From Pseudevernia furfuracea (lineage: Eukaryota; Ascomycota; Lecanoromycetes; Lecanorales; Parmeliaceae): a DNA stretch of 64,000 bases. The position numbers and the translations under genes were made by a program. The stretch spans positions 682,001 through 746,000 of the forward strand of contig JAIUPT010000040.1 in assembly GCA_022315425.1 (NCBI GenBank), written 5' to 3'. The notes beneath the pieces were generated by a model. The model was not told the DNA's origin, ran no database searches, and saw only the letters and a list, made by a program, of their open reading frames with translations. This document shows positions 11,330 through 21,899 of this stretch, in pieces (the first letter of the stretch is position 1; each line of letters starts with the position of its first letter).

Positions 11330-13330
11330 GTTTTACTTTGCTTTCGCTGTCTTTCTTTTATTTGTTAGACGACTTATTCAATTAACGTCGTTACTTGTCA
11401 ATTGCTGTAGCCTTCTGCAAACAAGGCCCTTTAAATCGTCATCGTGGTTATATCACCTTCACTCGACAGTTCTATCGTACGCATTGCTTTTCAAATCTAC
11501 GCCTTCATTGAAGCAACTGATCGAGCATATCTACGTGAGATCTCGTACGAGACAGGTCTCACTGTCGAGTATATTCATTAGCACTATTCACGACTCGAGC
11601 AGATAGGCATTACTGCAACTACTATTCGTACCTCTAGACGCTTCTCTGCAGAATCATCTGACTTTTCACTCAATTGGGCTACGAGCCTGTCTACATTTCG
11701 ACGGTCGATACAGGCATTTGTCGATCGGATTCACAACTACAGAAGCCTCTCACAGGTGATAGAATATCTATATCAGCACCCTGCTGTAGAAGCATCTATA
11801 TAAGTATCGATTGCCCAGTCTATCGTAACGCCTAGTGTCGAGACATAGTCTCATCAGTCCTCTTCAATCACTGAGACATCTTAAGGCACAATGGTCGATC
11901 AAGGTGTCAATGCTGTCGCTGCTGTCGACCCTGCACTGCTTGCTGTCATTCGACAGATTGTTTAGATTAGTATACAGGGCATGATGGAGACAATGAGATC
12001 TCCCGTCGATGCTGCAGCTCAAGACGATTCGTCTCGTACAGGAAAGCTAAGAGCAGAGAATCTAGAATACTTTGACCTCGAGTTTGAGAGCGAGCACAAT
12101 GAGTCCATTGTTAGCTTAGGACGTCATGTCTACTATCGTGACATGTTCGTATGGATCGATCATTTCAAGAATCTCTGTAAGACCCATGAAGAAGATGAGA
12201 TCCGACCCAAGGTTACACAGGCCTTTCGAGGCGGTGCCTTGATCTGGTACTTCACGAAGCTCAGCGACCTCGAAAAGAACTTGCTGCGAGAGGCTTCCAT
12301 GGAACGTTGATATCAAGTCATTGACAAACGCTTCAGAGAAAAGGGCCTTGAGGCATAGGAAGCTTTAGACCGTTGCTCATATACGCTATAAGATGCTCGG
12401 AGTGGACGCACCCCTCGTGCGTATGTACAGAATATCATTAGGCATGTCAAGGCAACAGGTCTATCACTGTACAATCAGCTCCTTCTTGCGTACATTAAGA
12501 TGCACTATAAGTTTCGTGTGCACCTTGCTGAACCTTTCGTAAGCACGTCGCTTTTCGTGTTTCTGAAGCAACTGAACTTCAAGGTTAATGTCTTTTATGA
12601 CATTGCAAGGGATGAGCTAGGCTTTGATCGACATTAATCTGCTGCACAACAACAACTCAGCAGAGCAAAAGGTAAGCAAGGTTAGTATCAATCTTCGTCT
12701 TCGCGGTAGCTGGAGGTTGAACGTCAGGTTCCATTCAGACCTTTCGTATCATCTAATCAAGGTCAATACTATTCTTCTTCATATCGGTCTGGGCAGCCTC
12801 TCTTTTAGGGCTATCAGAGACCGTTCTACTCGAATTATAATAATCAACAACAGCAGTAAGCGCAGTAATCGTCTCAGTAAGCACTCGTATTCACAAATCG
12901 ATCGCTGTAACAGGCTATCGATCAAGGGTACACTTCGTCGAACTATTTCAATCGCGGCTATCTCGCAAGATTACAAGGGTATATAAAGTAAGAGTAATAA
13001 GGTTCTAGGTACTCTACAAAAGGCTTTATCAACGGAAGATAGCGTGCTATAGCGTATCAAGGATCGAAGGAAGTGATCGTCGAAGAAGAATCATTAGATT
13101 AGCAGAAGCTATCTAACGAGAAGGAAGCTAAGAAAGGCTTTCACGGGAACGAGAACCTCAACTACTATTACCCTCGCGAGAATGACTCATATTAGTCTGA
13201 GGCTCATTTCGCTATCTCAAGCATAGCGAGATCCGTTAGCTGTCATCGCTGTCGATCACGATTCCCCTCTAGGAATGCTTTACACAAGCACGTTCGTAGT
13301 CAGGAATATCAGCTGCCAGAGGCTGTTAAG
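11330..13330 (+). pseudogene. Gypsy-2 gag remnant with zinc finger
   Basis: The clearest piece is 11981-12310, whose product reads EYFDLEFESEHNESI...YYRDMFVWIDHFKNL...RGGALIWYFTKLSDLEK, the usual layout of fungal Ty3/gypsy Gag capsid. The frame continues past TGA at 12308-12310 (probably former TGG). Near 13240-13300 a finger CHRCRSRFPSRNALHKHVR is encoded: a C-x2-C ... F-x5-L-x2-H pattern like a C2H2 finger lacking its last His, and followed by the protease. The sequence between 11330 and 11980 probably encodes the Gag N-terminus, but I could not settle the frame. Confidence 0.75.
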
Positions 13331-13333
13331 TTC

Positions 13334-14158
13334 TTGAAGTCTTTCGCAATCTTCGAGGCTCAAGCAAATCATGTCTATAACGTCGAAGTCATCAAATCGA
13401 CCGCTGGGAAGTCTATCGCAGCATCGAGGCATTTATTACGACTCTATTATTACCTTCGTGCAGTGATAAAGTTGAGTTCTCGGACAATAGTAGAACTCGT
13501 CTGCTGGGATACTGAATGTTCGATGACTCTCATTGATCGCACCTTCTTGCAGACCCAATTGCCTCAGCATAAGATTCTCGAGAAGGATTCACCTCTTGTC
13601 GTTCGTGACATTGAATCGAACAAGCATACTATAGTCGAATATGTCAATCTTGACATATACGTATCAGGACATTATAAGGATGATATCAGACCTGTAGAGG
13701 CCTTGCTCAGACGGCAGGTCTTTGTGATGAACAACCTGAGAGCAAAAATGCTTATCGGGATGGACATTCTCGCATTCGAAAATATCGACTTGATCATTTC
13801 TACTCGCACTGACTATATTGGTAGCTGTGATATCATGTTTGAGCTTATCATAGCACCTTCGATAAGATCCTTCATTAAGCAGAGAATAATGCTCGAGGAA
13901 GCAATATCAATATCAGCGCACTCATATATGGTTGTGCCCGTGTTATATGAGAGCCTATCTGCCGATGACTACATATTTGAGCTCGCTGAATGCCCCGTCG
14001 CGTTGTTTGCTGCAGTGATTAACGCGTTATTTCACGCTGTCATAGCACGCAACGACTTCGATCAATCAGTTCATCTGTCAAAGAGACTGCAGATGGATTC
14101 TGTCATGAATCTGAAAGTCGACGGATGCTACCATTTGAACGATTCCGAGAAAGCATAA
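13334..14158 (+). pseudogene. Gypsy-2 protease region
   Basis: 274-residue open stretch. The aspartic protease active site is seen as WDTECSMTLIDR, where the expected D-T-G has become D-T-E by a GGA-to-GAA change. Further on, RAKMLIGMDIL matches the second conserved protease block (a hydrophobic-hydrophobic-G-x-D turn). The missing Gly of the catalytic loop would be expected to abolish processing of the polyprotein. The stop at 14156-14158 interrupts what was one Gag-Pol frame. Confidence 0.75.
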
Positions 14159-14469
14159 GAACTTGTCGTTAGGTTGCCGAAGAAGGCTCATCACATCGCT
14201 TGAAGTAACAAGGCTTTCGCTGCGTTAACAAGTCACCTGCAAGAGACTTTATATCTGTCTGAGAAAGCCTTCTATAGCACTCCCTCTACAGCATTGAAAA
14301 CTACCCTAGCTAACGAAGTGACTATATATGAATCATCAAACGTTCTCGCTAAGCTTAAGATAGTTGTCGAGGAATTCGCTAAGATATGAATTGACAAAGG
14401 CGATGCAGTGAAGCTATTCAAGAAAGACTGAATGCGTATTCCTCTTCGCACCGACTGAGAGTCGAAGAT

Positions 14470-15226
14470 CACTAACAAGTCAAAGGTCTATCCTCTGGGA
14501 ATCAAGGATCGTGTTATCGTCGATGAAGTCTTTGACAAGCTGCAATCACAGAGTAGACTTGAGTTTATTAAGCAGTTTATCTCATTCTGTTTCCCGGTGT
14601 TCGTGATACATAAGGTCCTGGCTGATGGCATTAATCACGAAAGACCCGTGGTCGACATTAGAAGGCTAAATCAAGTCTTTATTCGAGACGCCTATCCTCT
14701 GTCGCCTCAAGCCGAGATCATATCACTCATCGCTGATTGCCCTTATATAACATGTGTGAATGGCGTCTCTTTCTTTTATCAATGGAGGGTGCATTCATCG
14801 AATCGATATAAGTAGACTGTCGTCACCCACCGAGGGCAGGAGACATTTAATGTATCTCTAATGGGCTACTGTAATTCTCCAGTATATGTTCAGAGATAGA
14901 CTGATCGTCTGCTGCGGTCTTTCAAATCTTTTGTCAAGGGATATGTGAACGATATAGTCATATTCTCAAAGACCTTAGCGAAGCATATTTCACATCTTCG
15001 TCAGGTTTTTGCACTCTTTCAACGCGTGAGGGTTGCCCTCAAGCCTTTTAAGTCATTTTTGAATTATCTCAATGTGCAACTTCTGAGACAACGTGTGGAT
15101 TTCTTTGAATTATTCACATCATCTGAGCGTCTTATTGTCATTAGTAAGCTCAAATTCTCGCACACTCTCGTCGCGCTCGAGACTTACCTTGACATGACTG
15201 GGTACCTGCGTAACTATATTGTCTGA
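14470..15226 (+). pseudogene. Gypsy-2 reverse transcriptase
   Basis: RT fingers and palm are encoded in 14470-15226 with stops at 14813-14815 and elsewhere. Recognisable blocks: VYPLGIKDRVIVDEVFDKL, RPVVDIRRLNQV, SFFYQWRVH, HRGQETFNV (14831 on) and GYVNDIVIFSKTL at about 14941-14980. The last block is the catalytic YVDD box with the first Asp changed to Asn, which should inactivate polymerisation. The GKD-type connection follows. Confidence 0.85.
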
Positions 15227-15359
15227 TACGCTCAAATTGTTAGGCTCTTACAAGATCGAAAGACGGAGCTGCTGAAGCCTTCCCCGAAGGGCGGCCGTGA
15301 GAGGAAGTCCTTTTCAGTCAATACTCGCTTGGCCAACCCTATCGACGAGAAATTAAAGT

Positions 15360-15960
15360 CTTTCACAACCCTTTAAGATATTCTCAGCAGACCTAGCTAT
15401 CTCATTTATTTCAACCCTTACTGGGTACTTTATATCGATATTAACGTCTCAAAGGACTTTGAATTTGAAATAGTTGTCTATCATGACTGGAAAGAGATCT
15501 CAGACGCGGAGACGTCTCGCAAGGCCTTCGAAAAGGAATTGAAGCAAGGTTCAGAGCGATCTAAAGATAGCTCAAGCACGAGCTACACTACAACAAAGAC
15601 TCGCGTCAAAATTCGTTCAATAATGTTTCTTAGTAGGCTGCTCACAGATGTCGAAAAGAACTATTGGCCTACCGAACTGGAAGTTGTCGAACTTGTATGG
15701 ACGGTGAGAAAGATTCGTCATTTAATTAAGTTCAGCAAGTCAAGGGTCGTGATCTACATTAATCACTTCGTCACTATCGACATCGCGAAACAGGGAAGTC
15801 TCACAACGACATCGACAGTGCGACTCAACCTAAGACTTGTCAGAGCTTCCCAGTACATTCAACGATTCGAGCTTAACGTGCGTCACAAGCCTGAAAAGCG
15901 AAATGTCATCCCAGACGCACTGTCTCGCCTGACCAGTATCAATAATCAACCTGAATCTTC
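15360..15960 (+). pseudogene. Gypsy-2 RNase H
   Basis: The stretch YIDINVSKDFEFEIVVYH gives the first catalytic block (DASKDFGFG in relatives, altered here). WPTELEVVELVWTVRKIRHL is the Glu-containing helix, VIYINHFVT the Asp block (TDH changed to INH), and RHKPEKRNVIPDALSRL the classic end of gypsy RNase H. 15539-16069 is open without a stop. Several acidic catalytic residues are altered. Confidence 0.8.
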
Positions 15961-16289
15961 AGGGCACGTCGAACTTAATATACTTTACGTCTACACAGCG
16001 ACGCTTGTCGAAATGAATAACGACTTCAAACGACGCATTGTGAAAGGCTATCGATCAGACTCTTTCTGAATCAAGGTCCTTCTTATTCTCAACAAAGAGA
16101 CATTATATGACGAGGACGTCGCAAAGCTTCCCTTTGTTCTGGGGGAAATCGTTATCTTCGACTCAATCACTATCGAAGCACAGAACCCTGGGAAAGCCTC
16201 TCGTAAGACCTCTGTCAAAGCCTTCGACTCAGAGAAAGTCTCTCGCAAGACCTCTTTCGAGAACAGATTAATCTATCATATCGATAAGA

Positions 16290-17317
16290 TCACGAAAGTG
16301 AGACGACTGTGTATATCAGAGTCAGTGATAAAGGAGATCTTGAACGTCGCTCACACTTCAGAGAGACATATGGGATTTACACGCTGTTATGAAAGAGTGT
16401 TAGACTTATGATATATTCGAGAATTGACTCGCTATCTGAGGGACTACTTGAAGCATTGTTTAGAATGCTTGATCTATTAGACACGTCGACACGTATCTTA
16501 CGATTCGATGCAGCCCATTTATAATCCTTCAATATCTTTTCACACCTTGATTCTTAACTTCATTCTAATCATGTCATTAACTTTATAAGAACTTGACTGC
16601 GTGATGTTAGTGACATGCAAGTTCAGCAAGAGAATAATCTATGTGTTAGAAAAGACCATATGAATCGTCGCTCAATGGGCCGCTGCTCTCATAGAACGCC
16701 TTGAGCTGGGAGACTGGGATATATCGAAAGCACTCTTGTTCGATCGTGACCCCAAGTTTCTGTCTGAGCTTTGAACAGGTCTATTTTAGTAGCTTAATGT
16801 GAAGCTTTTATACTCAACGACATATTATTCTCAGACGAATGAATAGAGTGAGCGCATCAACCAGACGGCTGAGATTATGTTACGTTTCTTCGTGGCAGAA
16901 CTGAAGAGGCCGGAGCTATGGCCCAGCATTCTATCACGTCTGCAGTCAATTCTCAATTTCAGCATCTCATCCTTCGACAAATTAGCTAACGAAGTCATTT
17001 ATGACTTTAAGCCCAATCAGCCCTTGAACCTTATTGTAGCATTCACCATGTCTGAGTTAAGTTCTTCGATAGCTCGCATTAGCGCTGCTGATACACTGGC
17101 TTTTGTTAGTATAATGATCAAGCATTACTACGATCGAGATTATAGAGCTTTGTTTCTCAACAAAGGCGACTCAGCTTATTTACGTCTGCACAAAGACTAT
17201 AACATTTCTATTAATGCTGTTATTACGAGAAAGCTAGGACAACAATACGTCGAACCTTTTAAGGTACTGGAGAAGATCGGATATCTCGCGTACAAGTTGA
17301 ATCTATCCGAACATTGA
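16290..17317 (+). pseudogene. Gypsy-2 integrase
   Basis: Contains an HHCC zinc-binding N-terminus (AHTSERHMGFTRCYERV ... CLECLIY), then the catalytic core with FSKRIIYVLEK and LLFDRDPKFLSE, and a long open C-terminal part at 16877-17317 ending in the GQQYVEPFKVLEKIGYLAYKL module (GPY/F-like). Stops in the core mark it as inactive. Confidence 0.8.
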
Positions 17318-17439
17318 CGTGTTAACCCTATCATTACCGTCGCCATGCTAGAGCCTGCTTCAATAAATGAAGGCCCAGACCCGTATAAGAGACTCATGTC
17401 TGAGCAACCCGACTTCGTATACGTCGAAGGCGATATCAA

Positions 17440-17646
17440 CACACACAAGTCATGAAAAGTTGAACGTATTATGGATAAGCAAGGAGATCGCTACTTGATG
17501 AGATAAAAAGAATGAGATCCACAGCATAATCAGTGAAGGACTAAGACTCAGTTGAGAAAGACTTTAGAGCTCGTCTTCGAGTACGAAGACCGCGTTAAGG
17601 TCATGAGGAATAAGAAGGCTCAACGACTAAGACTGAGGGCGCGGTA
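17440..17646 (+). pseudogene. Gypsy-2 chromodomain
   Basis: After the integrase the frame reads KVERIMDKQGDRYLMR-x-KE-x-DPQHNQ-x-RTKTQL with three stops where Trp would be expected (TGA for TGG). This is the aromatic-cage chromodomain of chromoviruses, which in the family binds methylated histone H3 tails and steers insertion to heterochromatin. Its presence fits the location inside an already silenced element. A basic tail (RNKKAQRLRLRAR) ends at the stop at 17644-17646. Confidence 0.8.
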
Positions 17647-17732
17647 AAAACAAGAGGACCTTGTTAACCTGGCAGCAACTCGACCAAATCGACTCGTGAT
17701 TTGAAAGGGAAGCTCCCAAAGTCCAAATTGTC

Positions 17733-17876
17733 GCCATTATTATTCGTCCTGTAGCAAGCTTTCATTACACAGCATTATTCGTCCTGCGGAAAGCTTTCAC
17801 TACGCAGCATCATTTGTCTACTATAGCAAGGTTTCACTACTCAGCATCATTCGTCTACTGCAGCAAGCTTTCATTC
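17733..17876 (+). repeat. 35-37-bp tandem repeat, about 4 units, before Gypsy-2 3' LTR
   Basis: Imperfect units of the form CATYATTCGTCYRC...GCAAGCTTTCAYTAC..CAG, repeated about four times between the chromodomain and the 3' LTR. There is no coding potential; it may be a transcription-terminating or packaging region of the element. Confidence 0.75.
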
Positions 17877-17922
17877 GGCGACATGGTCAGCGGGGCGCTA
17901 GGCATTTTTGTGTGGTGCATGC

Positions 17923-18108
17923 TGTTACGATAGGAAGCCTTTGATAGAAGGCCTCAGGGGCGCCTTCCTGGGGAAGGACTGGAGAAGCTAGGCTGCACTT
18001 GCCCTAGGGCGACTAGCGAGACTAGCGATTATGTACTTAAGTCTCCATCCTCTCCATAGTTAATGAACATCTTCTACCTTATCACTATTCAGAGTCTGTA
18101 CCATAACA
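17923..18108 (+). repeat. Gypsy-2 3' LTR
   Basis: 186 bp, nearly identical to 11073-11258. It is followed by the target duplication CATCT at 18109-18113. Confidence 0.95.
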
Positions 18109-18113
18109 CATCT

Positions 18114-19076
18114 ATATAATAATTACTTGAACAGCGTTAAATACGATTCTTCGAACGATCTCTTCGTTTATAATTACGACTAATAATCTTGAAATCGATA
18201 ATTCTGATTTTATAGAGATTGTTTCAATAGAAGAAGAGTCTTATTAACGAATATAAATTATTATCTGCGAAAGGCTTTTATAGTTATGTGTTTGATCGAT
18301 AAAGACACGAATCGAGCGTTTAAAGATAATAGTGTCGATAGCTTAATTAGATGAAAAGTTAGAGAACTCTATAAAAACGAAGCGTTTAAATGCTCGAGTT
18401 ATAATAGTAGCAGCAGACGATGACTCGAGACGAAAATAATTAATTATAATGTACTTAAGGGCAAGGTTTACTTCGTGAGATATCTCGTGTAGATGTCGTA
18501 TATTAGTGACTTCGATAAACGAGTGAATTTGATAAACGATTCGAGTCACAGAGACGTTAAGGTGAGAGACGTTATTAGAAGACGTTAGAGTGACTATCTG
18601 TTACTGTAGCAAAGGTCTACAATAAGATTCTTATTGTAATAGACTTCGAGAAAGTCTATAATATCTTGAATCTTGCTGTGATAGACTTTCGAAAATATTT
18701 TATTATGATAGACTTTAAAACGATATATAGTAGAGTACAGCGAAAGCAGGGCTGATGCTTAAGACGATTAAAAGATAACGTTAAGCAAAGACAAGAAGCT
18801 AATAAGTGATGAGAAATTCTGATACTAGAGAGTCATTATATGATGAATCTAGCTGATGAAACAAAGGTGTTGTTATCAATTATAATGTTCAATGACATAT
18901 GAATCATGTAAGTGTGTAAAGTCTTAATCTATTCTATGTGAGAAGTCTACTTTTGTAGAGAATATATAAGAGACGCTAGTATCAGCATGAACTAGCCTCT
19001 CCATCTTCTTTAAGGCATGGCAAGAGCCTTCTACAGAAGGCTTCGATAGGAGCAGGGCTGTGCCCTGCTATAACCA
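18114..19076 (-). mobile_element. Gypsy-1, right part with 5' LTR, minus strand
   Basis: Continuation of Gypsy-1 after the Gypsy-2 insertion. 18114-18819 is the leader and gag side, very A/T-rich, with no open frame I can assign. 18820-19076 is LTR-like and matches 54888-55137. The leader at 18600-18800 also resembles 54720-54880, so Gypsy-1 and Gypsy-3 belong to one family. Confidence 0.7.
18820..19076 (-). repeat. Gypsy-1/3 family 5' LTR (Gypsy-1 copy)
   Basis: About 257 bp from TGATACTAGAG to CTATAACCA on the plus strand, read as 5' LTR on the minus strand. Shared landmarks with the 54888-55137 copy: GACGCTAGTATCAGCATG, ACTAGCCTCTCC, GGAGCAGGGCT. The exact ends are inferred from TG...CA and where the similarity stops. 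Confidence 0.65.
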
Positions 19077-20152
19077 TAATAGAATCGCTTATTCTATTAT
19101 AAGAAAATATTTATATTAAATCGAAGAATCTAAAAAGTCGTTAATTTAATAAATTTTAATAAACTCAGAGATGATAAAGACGAAATAATTAATCACACTA
19201 AAATCAAGATTTCGAAGCGTGAATCATGCTAATTAATCGATCGAAGTTCAATTTTAGTAGTTTTTAATTTAACGCGTTTAGCGTCTCTTAAAGCAGTCGC
19301 TTTTGATCTTCAATTTTTAACACAATTAATTTCGTCTTTTTATTTTATTTTTCGATTTTCATAAAAATAATATCTCGACCTCGCTTATTGCTTAGAAATA
19401 TACGAAAATTTTTCTTTTTTTTTATAATAAAAGTTTTTTCGTCTTCTTTTCTTATATTAAGTAACTCTTGTATTCTTTTCGAAGATATTCTCGATATAAT
19501 TTTCTCAAAGTTCAAAAACTTTGAGAGATTAATGTTCGAAGTGCGAGTGAACTCAAGATAGTTTCGAATCATATCGAATTGAATCTCGCGTCAATTATGA
19601 AATAGATTTATTACGATCGATGAAGTTGAGACTATAAAGAAGTGAGAAATTCGAATCGAAATCATATTTCGATTCGAAGTTGAAATGACAATTTGAGATT
19701 CGGGTTTTGAAGGGATGAACGATTGACAGCGTCTATCTTAATTTTCATGAAATTCGTCATTAAATTCTTTCGCTCTTCGATAGATCTAATAACGAGAGCG
19801 TTGCTTTCTTTTCTTTTTGTCGACATTTGTTATGAACATGACATGGCTGAACGCTGAGAAGGAGACTTAATAGAAAGTCTTGATATATACTATTATCGTA
19901 ACAGCTTCTTCATAGAAATCTTATCATCTTACACTCAACATATGAATTCATTACAGTAATAACAATTGATTTTCTGTTACCCTAATAATTAATTAAAGTT
20001 ATAAACATATTAAACGATATTCGCACTTGATAAAATTAGTTTCTTTTCGTAATCGTTATTTATAACGTTATAATAAACGAAAAATTTAATATATAAGAGA
20101 AGATAAAAAAAATAAAAAAAAATACTAGTCTTTAAAAAAAGATTTTAAATAA
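19077..20152. other. AT-rich decayed sequence, no assignable gene
   Basis: About 1.08 kb between the Gypsy-1 LTR and MULE-2. On the minus strand an ATG at about 19831 begins MSTKRKESNALVIRSIE and, after several stops, continues into an open piece at 19345-19572 (75 residues, Lys-rich). This looks like a mutated coding sequence of unknown family. The rest is A/T-rich without recognisable structure. Confidence 0.4.
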
Positions 20153-21138
20153 GAGTATTGCTACGTGTACACCCTCTTTTACTACATGTACACTCTCTTT
20201 TGCTACGTGTACACCCCTCTTTATTTTAAAGAAGTTATCTTATCAACTCTCTAGAAAGTAAGTTCTTAAAATAAGTCGATCGTAGAGTTATTTTAATAAG
20301 GAAGTAATTAAATAAAAGAACTGAAAGACGAAATAGAGATAGTCGTTCTTTTAGAGAAGCATTTAAAGAATTATTTAAATATAACTTAAAGTAGCTGAAG
20401 TCTCCTTTATATAAAAAGCACTTATAGACGAAATTTAGGTGCTACGCAGCGCAAATACTTAAAGAGACTTTGATATTAATAAGTTAATCAACACATTGCA
20501 AATAATAGTATATATATGTATATATATATATAAAGAAGGAAAAACGATAAGGCGATCGTTATATGCGACTCTTCTAATTTGTCTTCATTATCATCTTTTA
20601 ATCTTTTAAAAATTAAATAGAATCTGAATTTCGAGAGACAAATAAGAATTTTTTAATATGAAACGAAACATCGACTACACTCTTTATATATAACGATCTA
20701 GACGACTGAACTGTGTCAGAAACACGTTATTTGAATCGACTTATTGACAGATTTTAACGCGCGAGACTTGTTTAAAAGAATATAATGAGATTTTGCTCGA
20801 TACTCGCTCGATGCTCGTAATTTAACTCATTCTTGTTAATTTATATTATCGAGATATCTAAAGAAGAAGAATAATAAGAACGAAGAAAATAAGAAGAACG
20901 AGAAGAAAGATAAGATAGATATATAATAAAAAATTAATAATTGATGAAGAATTGCTGACGATAAGATGAAAGAAGAATATCTAAACTCAAAAGACTCAAA
21001 AGACTCAAAAACACTATGTTCGAGAATTAGTCGAATTAGATGCTGATTCTTAGCGTCAAGTCTACTTATCTACAAAGATTCATAACGATAGATAGATATT
21101 TTGTCTTTGATAAATTTAATAAAAAAAATTGCGACTTA
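20153..21138 (-). mobile_element. MULE-2 (internally deleted), first part
   Basis: Reverse complement of the right end and 3' non-coding part of MULE-1 (34289-35257), followed by bases matching MULE-1 31450-31503. Its left end GAGTATTGCTACG carries three TGTACA-containing units, as in MULE-1. The element is flanked by TTAAATAA (20145-20152) and TTAAGTAA (27743-27750): an 8-bp target duplication with one G/A change. Without the Copia insert and its TSD the element is about 1.2 kb and has no transposase, so it could only have moved with help from another copy. Confidence 0.85.
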
Positions 21139-21260
21139 TGTCAAAATTCGGGTCACGTGACATGGTCACGTGATGCGCTAAGGCGCATCCTCATAGTCGC
21201 TCTTTACTCTCGTAGCATTCTATAGTTTACAACTAAGTGTCCTATCACCTATTCTTGACA
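21139..21260 (+). repeat. Copia-A 5' LTR (copy 3)
   Basis: 122 bp, TGTCAAAATTCGG...ATTCTTGACA. Contains GGTCACGTGA twice and the inverted repeat TGCGCTAAGGCGCA. Confidence 0.95.
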
Positions 21261-21276
21261 GGTTATGAGCCCGGGC
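21261..21276 (+). other. Copia-A primer-binding site (initiator tRNA-Met half-molecule type)
   Basis: GGTTATGAGCCCGGGC starts at the first base after the LTR. The core GGTTATGAGCCC is complementary to the anticodon arm of initiator tRNA-Met (CAU anticodon within a GGGCUCAUAACC context) rather than to a tRNA 3' end, as known for Drosophila copia. The same motif follows the LTRs at 35657, 36613 (mutated) and 44897. Confidence 0.75.
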
Positions 21277-21899
21277 TTGCCCGGCGACTGTTTCACTTAT
21301 ACCCTATGCCTATCAGAGCCACAGTGACCTCTAAGCATCACGAGTTCATCGCAATGAACGCCGCGACAGCTATGAGACTCTGTTTTTCAATCTTCTTGAG
21401 ATGGACATTGCCCTCTACAAAATGATCGTCTTTGGAATTCGAGGGGCTGGGAGTCCTACCGCAAATCGACCCTCGACATATCGAATCTAATCGAACGCCG
21501 AACGTCGAACTCGCCATACGACCGTGCGATCGAATTCCACTAAGGCCTCTGAAACATTGTCAGCTTCCCTGCGTGAGACACGCTAAACACGCTCAACGAG
21601 GACATTCCTCTCGCGATATACACCGCTTCAGCGTTGATAAAGCGTTTACGTGAATCGAACCAATTGTGACGACCCAAGAGGCTGAACTTCAGCATCAAAT
21701 CGTCTAATCACACTTCAGAGTTGATTAGTCATCGACAAACCTCTACTCAGAGCGCGTATACGTCTGTTAAGAATCAAAACAACAAGAATTTCTTGTTGAG
21801 ATAGATCTTTCGACCTCACAAGTTCTCTGAAGAAGAGGACTGGGGCCCAGTCATCGAATTCTTTTCATCGTCATTCGACTTTATTCTATCGTCGAATAT

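Larger units (their letters stand above)
11073..18108 (+). mobile_element. Gypsy-2, complete chromovirus-type retrotransposon
   Basis: 7,036-bp element with 186-bp LTRs, CATCT duplication, and gag, protease, RT, RNase H, integrase and chromodomain in Ty3/gypsy order. The two LTRs differ in my reading only at TTTGGCAG versus TTTGATAG, one CpC and one CpA transition, so it is young relative to its host element. In-frame stops and catalytic substitutions (protease DTG to DTE, RT YVDD to YVND) show it has been mutated and is unlikely to move on its own. It sits inside the minus-strand Gypsy-1. Confidence 0.95.
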
